Shown: piece by piece, positions 48,948 through 57,377 of the stretch
How positions within the stretch are numbered: position 1 is the first letter of the stretch
How the letters are laid out: every line of letters starts with the position of its first letter
Source of the DNA: Streptomyces griseoaurantiacus
GTDB lineage: Bacteria; Actinomycetota; Actinomycetes; Streptomycetales; Streptomycetaceae
DNA: 64,000 nt
Assembly (NCBI GenBank): GCA_014656015.1
Contig: BNBP01000023.1
Location: 1-64,000, forward strand
Direction: 5' to 3'
The notes under the pieces: model-generated
Told to the model about the DNA's origin: nothing
Databases searched by the model: none
What the model saw: only the letters and a program-made list of their open reading frames with translations
Translations under genes and position numbers: made by a program

Positions 48948-49105
48948 GGCTGCTCCGCTCGCTCCAACGGTCCGCGTGTTGTCGCCAAAACTACGCGCCG
49001 CGGGAGCCGGCCTTCACCCGGGCGACGGAAATCACCCGGTGGGTGTCGACAAATCCCCGAGGTCGGGGTGCGGAGGTGCGCACCCCGAACCCCGCGGGAA
49101 GGGTC

Positions 49106-49296
49106 CTAGGGCCTCTCGTTTGGATCAGGCCGGCTGGGAGGCGCCGTACGTCCTCGGCCGACCCGAGCGGGGTCCGGTGCGTGCGGCTGCAAGGCGGAGG
49201 AGGGCGCCAGGGCGGAGTCCTGGCAACCGACGACAACGCCGCAGAGGCGCGTGCCGGACCCCGCGACGCCGGGATGATCCAAACGAGAGGCCCTAG
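49106..49296. mobile_element. 191 bp MITE-like element
   Basis: Perfect 22 bp terminal inverted repeats at 49106-49127 and 49275-49296 (outer part CTAGGGCCTCTCGTTTGGA), separated by 147 bases without an ORF. The outermost CTAG is itself a palindrome and may be a target-site duplication, leaving GGGCCTCTCG... as the true end. An internal inverted repeat CGGGGTCCGG/CCGGACCCCG is present. The sequence resembles non-autonomous elements I recall as repeated in Streptomyces genomes, mobilised by an IS5-like transposase in trans; family is inference. It lies between pkaB and pkaA and its right end supplies the pkaA stop codon (TAG). Confidence 0.8.
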
Positions 49297-51023
49297 TTGC
49301 CCAGCTTTCGCAGCAGGTCCCCGGCCCGCGAGAACCAGTGGCTGATCTCGCTCCAGTAGCCCCTGCCCGTGCCGATCCAGTCCCGCAGCGGGCTCAGTTC
49401 CCAGACCAGCCAGCTCGCGACGACCAGGATGACGAGCGTGAACAGGCAGCCCTTGAGGCAGCCGAGACCCGGGATCTTCATCGGGTTGGCGCCGCGCTGC
49501 CGCGGCGCCCTCGGCTCGCGCTCCGGGGCGGGCCGCCGGGGCTCCGGGGCGGGGGCGTAACGCTGCGGCTGGGGCGCCGGGGCGTACTGCTGCGGCTGAG
49601 GGGTCTCCCGGCGGCGCTGCGGGGCCCGCTGGGGGGCGTACCGCTGCTGTCCGGGCTGCTGCTGTTGCGGGTAGCCGTAGCCGTCCTGCGGGGGCTGCTG
49701 CCTGCGGGGCTGCTGCTGGGGGCGGGCGACCTGGCGCTGCGGGCGGCGGCGCAGCGGGTCCTCGTTCGGGTCGAGGTACTGCACCTGGGTCTGGTCGTTG
49801 CGGTCGCGGGCCGCGCGGAGCTGGTTCTGCCAGGGGTGCGGCTGGTCGGGGTCGCCCGCCTCGCCCTGGCCGGGTCCGCCCGGGGGCACCGGGGGCAGGA
49901 CGGCGGTGGGGTCGGCCGCGCCGGTCTGCGGGAGGACGGCGGTGGGATCGGCGGCGCCGGGGGTGTGCGGGAGGACGCTGGTGGCGCCGTTGGGGTCGAT
50001 GCCGTTGGGGAAGGTGGGGTCGTGCGGCGCGTTCTGGCCGTAGCCGCCCGCGGTGTGCGGCAGGACCTGGGTCGGGTCCGCGGCGCCCGGGGTGCCGGGC
50101 ACGGGGGCCGGGTCGAGGTCGGGGCCGAGCAGGGCGCCGACGCCCTCGGCCGCGGCGATCGCGGCGGAGTTGGCGTGCACGCCGATGCCGTCGGCGACGA
50201 CCCGCAGGGCGCGGGCCAGGTTCTCGGCGCTGGGGCGCTGGTCGGGGTTCTTGCGCAGGCAGCGCTCGATCACCGTCCACAGCGGGTCCGGCACGGTGGA
50301 GGGGCGGCGCGGCTCGGCGCTCAGGTGCTGGTGCAGCACCTCGAGGGCGCTGCCGCCGCCGAACGGGGGGCGGCCGGTGACCAGCTCGTACAGCATGATC
50401 CCGGCGCCGTAGATGTCCACTGCGGAGGTCTGCGGGCGGCCCTCGGCGGACTCCGGCGCGATGTACGCGGGGGTGCCGACGAACTCCTGGGTGCGGGTCA
50501 GACCCGGGGAGTCGGCGAGGCGGGCGATGCCGAAGTCGGTGAGCATCGGGTGCATCTCGCCGCCGTCCTGCCGGAGCAGGACGTTCGCGGGCTTGAGGTC
50601 GCGGTGCACCACGCCGTCGGCGTGGCTGGCGGCCAGCGCGTCGGCGACCTGGGCGGTCAGCAGGGAGGCCGCGACGGGGGTGAGGGGGCCGTTCTCCCGC
50701 AGGTAGCGGTGCAGGTCGGGGCCGTCGACGATGTCCATGACGAGGGCCAGCAGATCGCCCTCGACGACCAGGTCCCGCACCCGGACGATGTTCGGGTGGG
50801 TCAGCCGGAGCAGGACGGAGCGCTCCCGCAGGAAGCGCATCACGATGTCCGGGTCGCTCGCGAGCTCCTCCTTGAGGACCTTGATCGCGACGGTCTCGCC
50901 CGGCCGGCCGGCGACGGCCGCCTCGGAGCCCGCGGTCTCGCGCTGGCTCGCACGCCACACCGTGCCCGTGGCACCGCGTCCGAGCGGCTCCTCGAGCAGG
51001 TACTTGCTGCCTACCGGCCGCAC
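49293..51023 (-). CDS. pkaA: Ser/Thr protein kinase PkaA
   Basis: A 576-residue kinase: glycine loop LGRGATGTV, Lys in TVAIKVLKEEL, HRDLKPANVLL, DFGIARLAD, GTPAYIAPE. After the kinase domain (residues ~8-290) comes a long Pro/Gln/Arg-rich linker with recurring AADPT.VLP(H/Q)T segments, then one membrane helix (~527-543, TLVILVVASWLVWEL) and an outer tail of ~30 residues. GTG at 51023 follows GGGAG; an out-of-frame ATG nearby is not usable. The stop codon TAG lies inside the terminal repeat of the MITE, so the natural C terminus may be one or a few residues longer or shorter. Confidence 0.9.
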   Translation of the reverse strand: MRPVGSKYLLEEPLGRGATGTVWRASQRETAGSEAAVAGRPGETVAIKVLKEELASDPDIVMRFLRERSVLLRLTHPNIVRVRDLVVEGDLLALVMDIVDGPDLHRYLRENGPLTPVAASLLTAQVADALAASHADGVVHRDLKPANVLLRQDGGEMHPMLTDFGIARLADSPGLTRTQEFVGTPAYIAPESAEGRPQTSAVDIYGAGIMLYELVTGRPPFGGGSALEVLHQHLSAEPRRPSTVPDPLWTVIERCLRKNPDQRPSAENLARALRVVADGIGVHANSAAIAAAEGVGALLGPDLDPAPVPGTPGAADPTQVLPHTAGGYGQNAPHDPTFPNGIDPNGATSVLPHTPGAADPTAVLPQTGAADPTAVLPPVPPGGPGQGEAGDPDQPHPWQNQLRAARDRNDQTQVQYLDPNEDPLRRRPQRQVARPQQQPRRQQPPQDGYGYPQQQQPGQQRYAPQRAPQRRRETPQPQQYAPAPQPQRYAPAPEPRRPAPEREPRAPRQRGANPMKIPGLGCLKGCLFTLVILVVASWLVWELSPLRDWIGTGRGYWSEISHWFSRAGDLLRKLGN

Positions 51024-51632
51024 GTCATGGGCTCCCTGCTGATCGGGGTGTCTGGTCCGTACACCGTTGTCCACCTCGCACGCCGTGCCGTTCCGGGCCT
51101 CGGAGCACGGGTTCCGGAGCACGGGTTCCGGGTGTTCCGACCCACTGTAGTGGGGTGCCGGAGCGCACCGGGTTGTCAAGCTCCCCGACCCGCGCGGGGG
51201 TCCTCGGGCGGTCCGGCGCGCTCCCCCGCAGGGGTACGTGCCGGCCGCCGCACATGTTCGACGGGAAGACGCGCGCTCCGGGGCGGTTGGTTGCCCCGCG
51301 CGGTGTCCGGGACCGGCGGGTGTGCTCGGCGACCGTCCCCGCCCCGGTCGCCGAGCACTCCCGGACCGATCACGGGCGGACCCCGAGTGGTCATCGGAGG
51401 ATCGGAGCAGGTCATCGGGCGGGCACTTTTGCGGGCAGAGCCGACCAATCAAGATCACTTGCCCTCGCTGGGCGGGCGCGTTGTCAGCGGCAGGTGCGAG
51501 GATGCCTCCAGTTACTGGCCGATGTGCTCGTGAGCGGTGGGGGAAGTCCGGGGGAGGCCCGCGGTGGGGGACCGCGGGCGGCGCCTTCGTCCCCGCCCGC
51601 GGGTGCTTGCGCAGAAGGGACCGCTGACGGCG
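51024..51632. other. Divergent regulatory region, pkaA / FHA-FtsK
   Basis: 609 bases without a gene I can support. A tandem 14 bp repeat CGGAGCACGGGTTC occurs at 51101-51114 and 51115-51128. Further right are several GC-rich short inverted repeats. The part 51400-51470 is AT-richer and may carry the promoter for the FHA-FtsK gene. Reading frames across the region have poor codon use. Confidence 0.4.
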
Positions 51633-54600
51633 ATGCAGATCCGGCTGACCGTCGTTGACCCGCTGGGCCCGCCCGCGGAGCCCGGAGCGCGGGCCGCGAG
51701 CCGCGACGTCCAGGTCACCGCTCCCGCCGGGACGGCGCTGGCCGCGGTGGTCGGTGACCTCGTCTCGGCGGTGGGCGGCGGGGACGGCCCGACGGTGCTG
51801 TACGCGGGGGCGGAGCGGCTCGACCCGCAGCGCCGCACCCTCGGCGAGCCGCCCCTGACCGACGGCGCCGTGCTCTCGCTGGGCGCCCCGGCGGAACCGG
51901 CACCGGAGGCGGCGGACGAGGTCTCGGCGGAGCTGCACGTCGTGGCGGGCCCGGACGCGGGCGGGGTGCACCTGCTGCACGGCGGCCAGATCCGGGTGGG
52001 CCGCTCGGCCGAGGCCGATGTCCCGCTCGACGACCCGGACGTCTCCCGGCTGCACTGCGCGGTCACCGTCGCGCCCGACGGCCGGGTCACCGTCGCCGAC
52101 CTGGGCTCCACCAACGGCACCACGCTGGACGGCGTCCGCGTCACCGGCCGCCCGGTGCGCCTGGCCCCGGGCGCGCTCCTGCGCCTCGGCGAGTCGACGC
52201 TGCGGCTGGCCCCGCCGGGAGACGTGCCCGCGGTGCCCACGACGCCGGACGGCGAGGGGCACACCCGGGTCCGGGTCACCGGCGCGCCCCCGGTCGCGGG
52301 TACGGGTACGGCGCCGGTGGCGCCCGGGAGCGTCGCGTCCGCCGCCCCGCGGCCGGCCGGCCGCCAGGAGCACGGCCTCCCCGAGCACGGCCCCACGGCC
52401 GACGGGCAGGCCGCGCCGAGGGCGTACGGGACCGGGACGCCGGGCGCGCACGGCCATCCGGCGGCCGAACCGTCCGGCGCGTACGGCGGTGGCGGTGCGG
52501 GGACCGGCTCCCGGGCGGGCGCCACGCACCTCGCCGCCCACGACGCCGTCGGCGACGGCGACCGCGCGAACGGTTCCGCCGGGCCGCAGGGACACGAGGG
52601 CCCTCACGGTTTCGGCCACGACGGCGGCCCCGGTCCGGCCGGAGCACCCGGGCGGGACGCCGGTGTGCCGAGGGGCGCCGACGGACGGGGCGCGGAGGCC
52701 CGGGGCCGCAAGGGCACACCCGTGCGCGGCACCGAGGAGCCCGACCTGCCCGCCCCCGGCGAACCCGGAGCCGGGGCCCGGCGGCGCGGCGGCCTCGCCG
52801 CGTGGGCCCGGCGGCTGGCCGGGAGCCGGGAGGACGCGCCGGCGGGCGGCGGGCCGACCGGGCACGCCGAGGGCGTCGCCCCCACCCTTCCGCACCGCCC
52901 GCAGGGGCCCGAGAAATGGCCGGATCCCGCCGCGCTGCTGCTGACGGCGCTGCGCCCGGGGCCCCGGCTGTGGGAGCGCGGGCCGCTGCACCCGGAGGCG
53001 CTCACCGTGCGCCTCGGCACCGCCGACCTGCCCGCCGCGCCCGACGGCTCGGGCCCGCTGCTGTCCGTGCCGGTGACCACCGGGCTGCGCGAGGTCGGTT
53101 CCCTGGGGCTGGCCGGGCCCCGCGCGCGCCTGGGCGGACTCGCCCGCGCCGTCCTCGCCCAGCTCGCCGCGCTGCACTCCCCCGACGCCCTCGAACTCGT
53201 CCTGATCAGCGCGGACCGCGCCCGCCCCGTCGAGGAGCGCACGGCGGAATGGTCCTGGCTCGGCTGGCTGCCGCACCTCGTCCCGGCGCACGGCCAGGAC
53301 TGCCGACTCCTGCTCGCCCACGACCGCGAGCAGGCGGTGGCCCGGACGGCGGAGCTCCTGCGCCGCCTGGACGACCGGCTCGCGGAGCCCCCCTCCGGCG
53401 CGGCCGCCCGGGTGCCGCGCCAGGCCGGCCCCGGGGACGGGGCGGAGAAGGGGGCCCTGCGGCGCCCCTCCTGGGCCCGGGACGGGGCGGAGTCCACCGC
53501 ACCGTACGCCGGTCCCCGCACGGTGCTCGTGGTGGACGGCGACCCCGGCGGCCCGGAGGTGCGCGAGGCCGTGGTGCGCCTGGTGCGCGAGGGGCCCCGG
53601 GCCGGCATCCATGTGATCTGTCTGGCCGAGACGGCGGCGGCCTCCCCCGCCGCGCCGGCCGCTCAGACGTACGAGGCGGTGTGCGCCGCGTCGCCGACGT
53701 TCCGGGAGTGCGGGGCGGTCGCCCTGATCGGCGGTGACGTGGCCACGGCGGTGCACGTCCTGCGGGTCGCCTCGCACCCGGAGCCCGCCACCGGCGCTCC
53801 CCGCCCCACCGGGCCCGAGGGGCACGGCTTCGCCGACGGTCCCGCCCCCTACGCCGGGGACGCCCTCGGCGAGGGCCCGGGCGCCCCGACCGCCCGCGCC
53901 CGGGGCGCACGGAGCGGCCCGTCCGCCCAGGGGCGCGTCGGGGCCCCCGGCGGCATCCCGGGCCCGCGCGGCACGCACGAAGCCCGCGAGGCCCACGAGG
54001 CGCACGCAGCCCACGGCACCCCCGGCACGCACGGCCCGGTGAGCGCCCCCGGCTTCCCGTACGACCCCCAGGCCACGCACCACGACCGCACCGCCCGGAC
54101 GCCGCACGGCCCGGCCGCCGGCGGGCGGACGGGCCGGGGCCCGGTGAGCGAGGGCACCCTCGCCGCCGTGGACGCGGTGTCCCTGGCCTGGGCCGAGCGC
54201 TTCGCCCGGGCGCTCGCCCCGTTGCGCACGGACGGACCCGCCGCCGGTTCTCTCCCGCATCCGGCGATCTCCACGCCGCTGCCCCGCAAGGCCCGGCTGC
54301 TGGACGAGTTGGGGCTGGCCCGCGCCACCCCCGCCTCGCTGATGGCCCGTTGGGCGGCCGCCGCCGACGACACCGAGTCGCTGGGCGGCCGCGCCTGGGC
54401 GGTGCTCGGGGCGGGCCCGCGCGGCCCGGTCGTCGTGGACCTCGCCGCCGACGGCCCGCACCTGCTGGTGGAGGGGCCCTCGGGCAGCGGTCGGACGGAG
54501 CTGCTGCGGGCGGTCGCCGCCTCCCTCGCGGCGGCCGAACGCCCGGACCGCCTCGGCCTGGTGCTGATAGACGGCCGCGACTGCGGGCCGCACGCCTCCG

Positions 54601-55538
54601 GTGCGGACGACGGGCTGCGGCTGTGCACGGACCTCCCCCATGTCACCACCCACCTGGCCGCCAACGACCCCGTCCGCATGCGGGAGTTCGCGCAGGCGCT
54701 GAGCGCGGAGCTGAAGCGGCGCGCCGAACTGCTGGGCCGGCTCGACTTCACCCAGTGGCACGCGCAGCGGATGGTGTCGCGGCGGATGGTCCCCCAGCGG
54801 GCGGCGGGCGGCGGTCAGGGACGGCGGCCCGGGGCGGCGCCCGACGGACCCTCCGGCAGTGACACCAGGTCAGCGACCTCCGGAACCACCGGGCCCGGGG
54901 CGGGCGCCGCCGACCTCGAGTCGCCGCCGAGCGCGACCCTGCGGCTCCGGCCGCCCGCGGCCCGCCGGTCCGCCGAGCCGGGGCCGCCGCTGGCCCGGCT
55001 GGTGGTCCTCGTGGACGACCTGGACGCGCTGCTCTCCCCCGCCCTCGGCTCCCCCGGCCGGCCCTCCGCCGGTTCGGTCGTCCGGGCCCTGGAGGCGGTG
55101 GCACGGGACGGGGAGCGGCTCGGCGTACACCTGGTGGCCGCGACGGGCGTGGACGGCGCCCGCACGTTCCGCGGCGAGCCCGGCGGGGCCGCCGGACTGC
55201 GGGTGCGCCTGCGGACTCCCGCCCAGGGGGCGGACGAACCCGCCCCCGGGCGCGGGCGGTTGACGTACGCCCACGGCATGGAGGGCACGCCCGGCGCGGA
55301 GGACCGCGACCTGCGGGCCACGGAGTTCCAGGGCGGCCGCGTCACCGGCCGCATCCCGCGTACGGCGACCGTGCGGCCCACCGTGGCCCTCGTGGAGTGG
55401 GAGCGCATGGGCGACCCGCCGGTCCGCCGCACGGTACGGGAACTGGGCAACGGGCCGACGGATCTCGCGCTGCTCGCCAGCGCGCTGGAACGCGCGGCCC
55501 GGTCGGTCTCCGCGACGGCGGTCCCCGCACTGCTCTGA
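51633..55538 (+). CDS. Orphan FHA-FtsK/EccC-like ATPase
   Basis: A 1301-residue multidomain protein. Residues ~1-90 look ubiquitin-like (IRLTVVDPLGPPAEPG); residues ~100-185 are a FHA domain (GGQIRVGRSAEADVPLDDPD, SRLH, LGSTNGTTLDG) that binds phosphothreonine. A ~230-residue disordered linker follows, then FtsK/SpoIIIE-type domains: a first, degenerate module near 430-730 and a second with a modified Walker A GPSGSGRT near residue 947 and Walker B LVVLVDDLDALL near 1123. No membrane helix is visible, unlike EccC of type VII secretion. No Esx substrates or other Ecc genes are nearby. A FHA domain next to the PkaA/PkaB genes suggests phospho-dependent control. ATG 51633. Confidence 0.8.
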   Translation: MQIRLTVVDPLGPPAEPGARAASRDVQVTAPAGTALAAVVGDLVSAVGGGDGPTVLYAGAERLDPQRRTLGEPPLTDGAVLSLGAPAEPAPEAADEVSAELHVVAGPDAGGVHLLHGGQIRVGRSAEADVPLDDPDVSRLHCAVTVAPDGRVTVADLGSTNGTTLDGVRVTGRPVRLAPGALLRLGESTLRLAPPGDVPAVPTTPDGEGHTRVRVTGAPPVAGTGTAPVAPGSVASAAPRPAGRQEHGLPEHGPTADGQAAPRAYGTGTPGAHGHPAAEPSGAYGGGGAGTGSRAGATHLAAHDAVGDGDRANGSAGPQGHEGPHGFGHDGGPGPAGAPGRDAGVPRGADGRGAEARGRKGTPVRGTEEPDLPAPGEPGAGARRRGGLAAWARRLAGSREDAPAGGGPTGHAEGVAPTLPHRPQGPEKWPDPAALLLTALRPGPRLWERGPLHPEALTVRLGTADLPAAPDGSGPLLSVPVTTGLREVGSLGLAGPRARLGGLARAVLAQLAALHSPDALELVLISADRARPVEERTAEWSWLGWLPHLVPAHGQDCRLLLAHDREQAVARTAELLRRLDDRLAEPPSGAAARVPRQAGPGDGAEKGALRRPSWARDGAESTAPYAGPRTVLVVDGDPGGPEVREAVVRLVREGPRAGIHVICLAETAAASPAAPAAQTYEAVCAASPTFRECGAVALIGGDVATAVHVLRVASHPEPATGAPRPTGPEGHGFADGPAPYAGDALGEGPGAPTARARGARSGPSAQGRVGAPGGIPGPRGTHEAREAHEAHAAHGTPGTHGPVSAPGFPYDPQATHHDRTARTPHGPAAGGRTGRGPVSEGTLAAVDAVSLAWAERFARALAPLRTDGPAAGSLPHPAISTPLPRKARLLDELGLARATPASLMARWAAAADDTESLGGRAWAVLGAGPRGPVVVDLAADGPHLLVEGPSGSGRTELLRAVAASLAAAERPDRLGLVLIDGRDCGPHASGADDGLRLCTDLPHVTTHLAANDPVRMREFAQALSAELKRRAELLGRLDFTQWHAQRMVSRRMVPQRAAGGGQGRRPGAAPDGPSGSDTRSATSGTTGPGAGAADLESPPSATLRLRPPAARRSAEPGPPLARLVVLVDDLDALLSPALGSPGRPSAGSVVRALEAVARDGERLGVHLVAATGVDGARTFRGEPGGAAGLRVRLRTPAQGADEPAPGRGRLTYAHGMEGTPGAEDRDLRATEFQGGRVTGRIPRTATVRPTVALVEWERMGDPPVRRTVRELGNGPTDLALLASALERAARSVSATAVPALL

Positions 55539-55559
55539 CAGGAGTCCCCCGTTCCCACG

Positions 55560-55589
55560 GGAGCCCCCTCGCCGCTCCGAGGGGGCTCC
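55560..55589 (+). terminator. Terminator after the FHA-FtsK gene
   Basis: A 12 bp perfect stem (55560-55571 with 55578-55589), loop six bases, 22 bases past the stop. Confidence 0.85.
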
Positions 55590-55816
55590 TCGGGCACCAC
55601 ACCGGTGCTCCACGGGCGCTCCGCCCCCGTCCCCGCGTCCCCCGGAACGCGCCCGGCCGCGCCCCGCCGGCCCACCGGCGAGACAACGACGTGGTCACGA
55701 TGGCCCGCTTGACACGGTAGGCGCTCTTGCCGACCCGCGTGGCCCGGCGTACACCAGAGCGCACGGAACAGCGCCGGAACGACGTTCGACGAGGAACGAC
55801 GAAGAACGGGGCAGTG

Positions 55817-57343
55817 ATGCGCAGCACCAGGAGCAGCAAGTTCGGCACCGTCCATATCGACAGCACCGTCCATATCGACAACCACCGCACCGAGCACGCC
55901 GACACCACCGTCCGCAGCGACCGCACCCTCCGTACCGGAAAGACCTCACGCACGGCGAGACGCAGCGCCTTCGCCACCTCCGGCCGGCGGACGACCCGGG
56001 TCTCCGCCGTCCTCCTCGCCACCGCCCTCGCGCTCGCCGTCACCGGCTGCGGCGGGGACGACGACAACGACGGGGGAAGCACCAAACCCAGCGCCCGGGG
56101 TGACGGCGGGTCCACCGTCACCCTGCCCAAGCTGGACGGGGAGAGCCTGGAGGTCGCCGCCGTGTGGACCGGCGGCGAGCAGAAGAACTTCAAGAAGGTC
56201 CTCGCCGAGTTCGAGAAGCGCACCGGCGCCAAGGTCACGTTCGTGCCGGCCCAGGACCCGATCATCAACTTCCTCGGCTCCAAGGTCGCCGGTGGTCAGC
56301 CGCCGGACGTCGCGCTGCTGCCGCAGCCCGGCGCGATCAAGCAGGCCGTGGACAAGGGCTGGGCCAAGCCGCTGGGCGCGGAGGCGACGAAGGAGCTCGC
56401 CGAGAACTACTCGCAGGGCTGGCAGGACATCGGCAAGGTGGGCGGCAAGCAGTACGGCGCCTACTACAAGGCCGCGAACAAGTCGCTGATCTGGTACAAC
56501 GCCAAGGTCTTCGAGAACGCGGGGGCGAGCGAGCCCAAGTCGTGGAAGGACCTGCTGAGCACGGCGCAGACCGTCTACGACTCCGGGGTCACCCCCTTCT
56601 CGGTGGGTGGCGCGGACGGCTGGACGCTCACCGACTGGTTCGAGAACGTCTATCTCTCCCAGGCCGGTCCGGAGAAGTACGACCAGCTCGCCCAGCACAA
56701 GATCAAGTGGACCGACCCCTCGGTCAAGCAGGCGCTGACCACGCTCGCGGAGATCTGGGGCAAGAAGGACTACGTCGCGGGCGGCGCGAAGGGCGCGCTG
56801 GGCACGGCGTTCCCGGAGTCGGTCACCCAGACCTTCACCGGAGGCGACCAGCCGAAGGCCGGCATGGTCTACGAGGGCGACTTCGCACAGGTCAACATCG
56901 CTGAGACCAAGGCGAAGATCGGCACGGACGCCAAGGTGTTCCCGTTCCCGGCCGTGGGCGACACCGCGCCCGTGGTCAGCGGCGGCGACGCGGCCGTCAT
57001 CCTGGACGACTCCAAGGCCGCGCAGGCCCTGGTGACGTTCCTGGCCTCCCCGGACGCGGCGACCATCCAGGCCGAGCTGGGCGGTTACCTCTCCCCCAAC
57101 AAGAACGTGCCGGACTCGGCGTACCCGAACGAGGTGCAGCGCACGATCGCCAAGTCGCTGGTCGCGGCCGGTGACGACTTCCGCTTCGACATGTCCGACC
57201 AGGCCCCGCAGGCCTTCGGCGGCACGCCCGGCAAGGGCGAGTGGAAGGAACTGCAGGACTTCCTGTCGAACCCGAAGGACGTGGCCCGCGCCCAGCAAAA
57301 GCTGGAGGCCGCCGCGGCCAAGGCGTACGGGGGCAAGGGTTGA
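55817..57343 (+). CDS. Sugar ABC transporter substrate-binding lipoprotein, second operon
   Basis: A solute-binding protein of 508 residues if started at ATG 55817. The lipobox is LAVTGCGG near residue 78, so the signal peptide has an unusually long ~60-residue n-region; the real start may lie downstream (no good ATG is in frame). The extension includes a TVHIDSTVHID repeat from an 18 bp tandem DNA duplication (55845-55880). The mature part: LEVAAVWTGGEQKNFKKVLA, GQPPDVALLPQPGAIKQAV, and FPFPAVGDTAPVVSGGDAAV, typical of alpha-glucoside/oligosaccharide binders. It is followed by two permeases; no ATPase is encoded here. Confidence 0.83.
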   Translation: MRSTRSSKFGTVHIDSTVHIDNHRTEHADTTVRSDRTLRTGKTSRTARRSAFATSGRRTTRVSAVLLATALALAVTGCGGDDDNDGGSTKPSARGDGGSTVTLPKLDGESLEVAAVWTGGEQKNFKKVLAEFEKRTGAKVTFVPAQDPIINFLGSKVAGGQPPDVALLPQPGAIKQAVDKGWAKPLGAEATKELAENYSQGWQDIGKVGGKQYGAYYKAANKSLIWYNAKVFENAGASEPKSWKDLLSTAQTVYDSGVTPFSVGGADGWTLTDWFENVYLSQAGPEKYDQLAQHKIKWTDPSVKQALTTLAEIWGKKDYVAGGAKGALGTAFPESVTQTFTGGDQPKAGMVYEGDFAQVNIAETKAKIGTDAKVFPFPAVGDTAPVVSGGDAAVILDDSKAAQALVTFLASPDAATIQAELGGYLSPNKNVPDSAYPNEVQRTIAKSLVAAGDDFRFDMSDQAPQAFGGTPGKGEWKELQDFLSNPKDVARAQQKLEAAAAKAYGGKG

Positions 57344-57377
57344 GCCCGCGCGGGTCACGAGGGGACGGTGACCGGCG

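Noticed and set aside
51135-51180. TTGACA and TACAGT as a pkaA promoter on the minus strand
   Set aside because: The two hexamers are about 24 bases apart, too far for a sigma-HrdB promoter, and no alternative -10 is at 17-18 bases.
49293-54761. Minus-strand open frame of more than 1800 codons
   Set aside because: Only its 3' part (pkaA, to 51023) has protein-like codon use; the rest is antisense to the FHA-FtsK gene and shows high-GC shadow composition.
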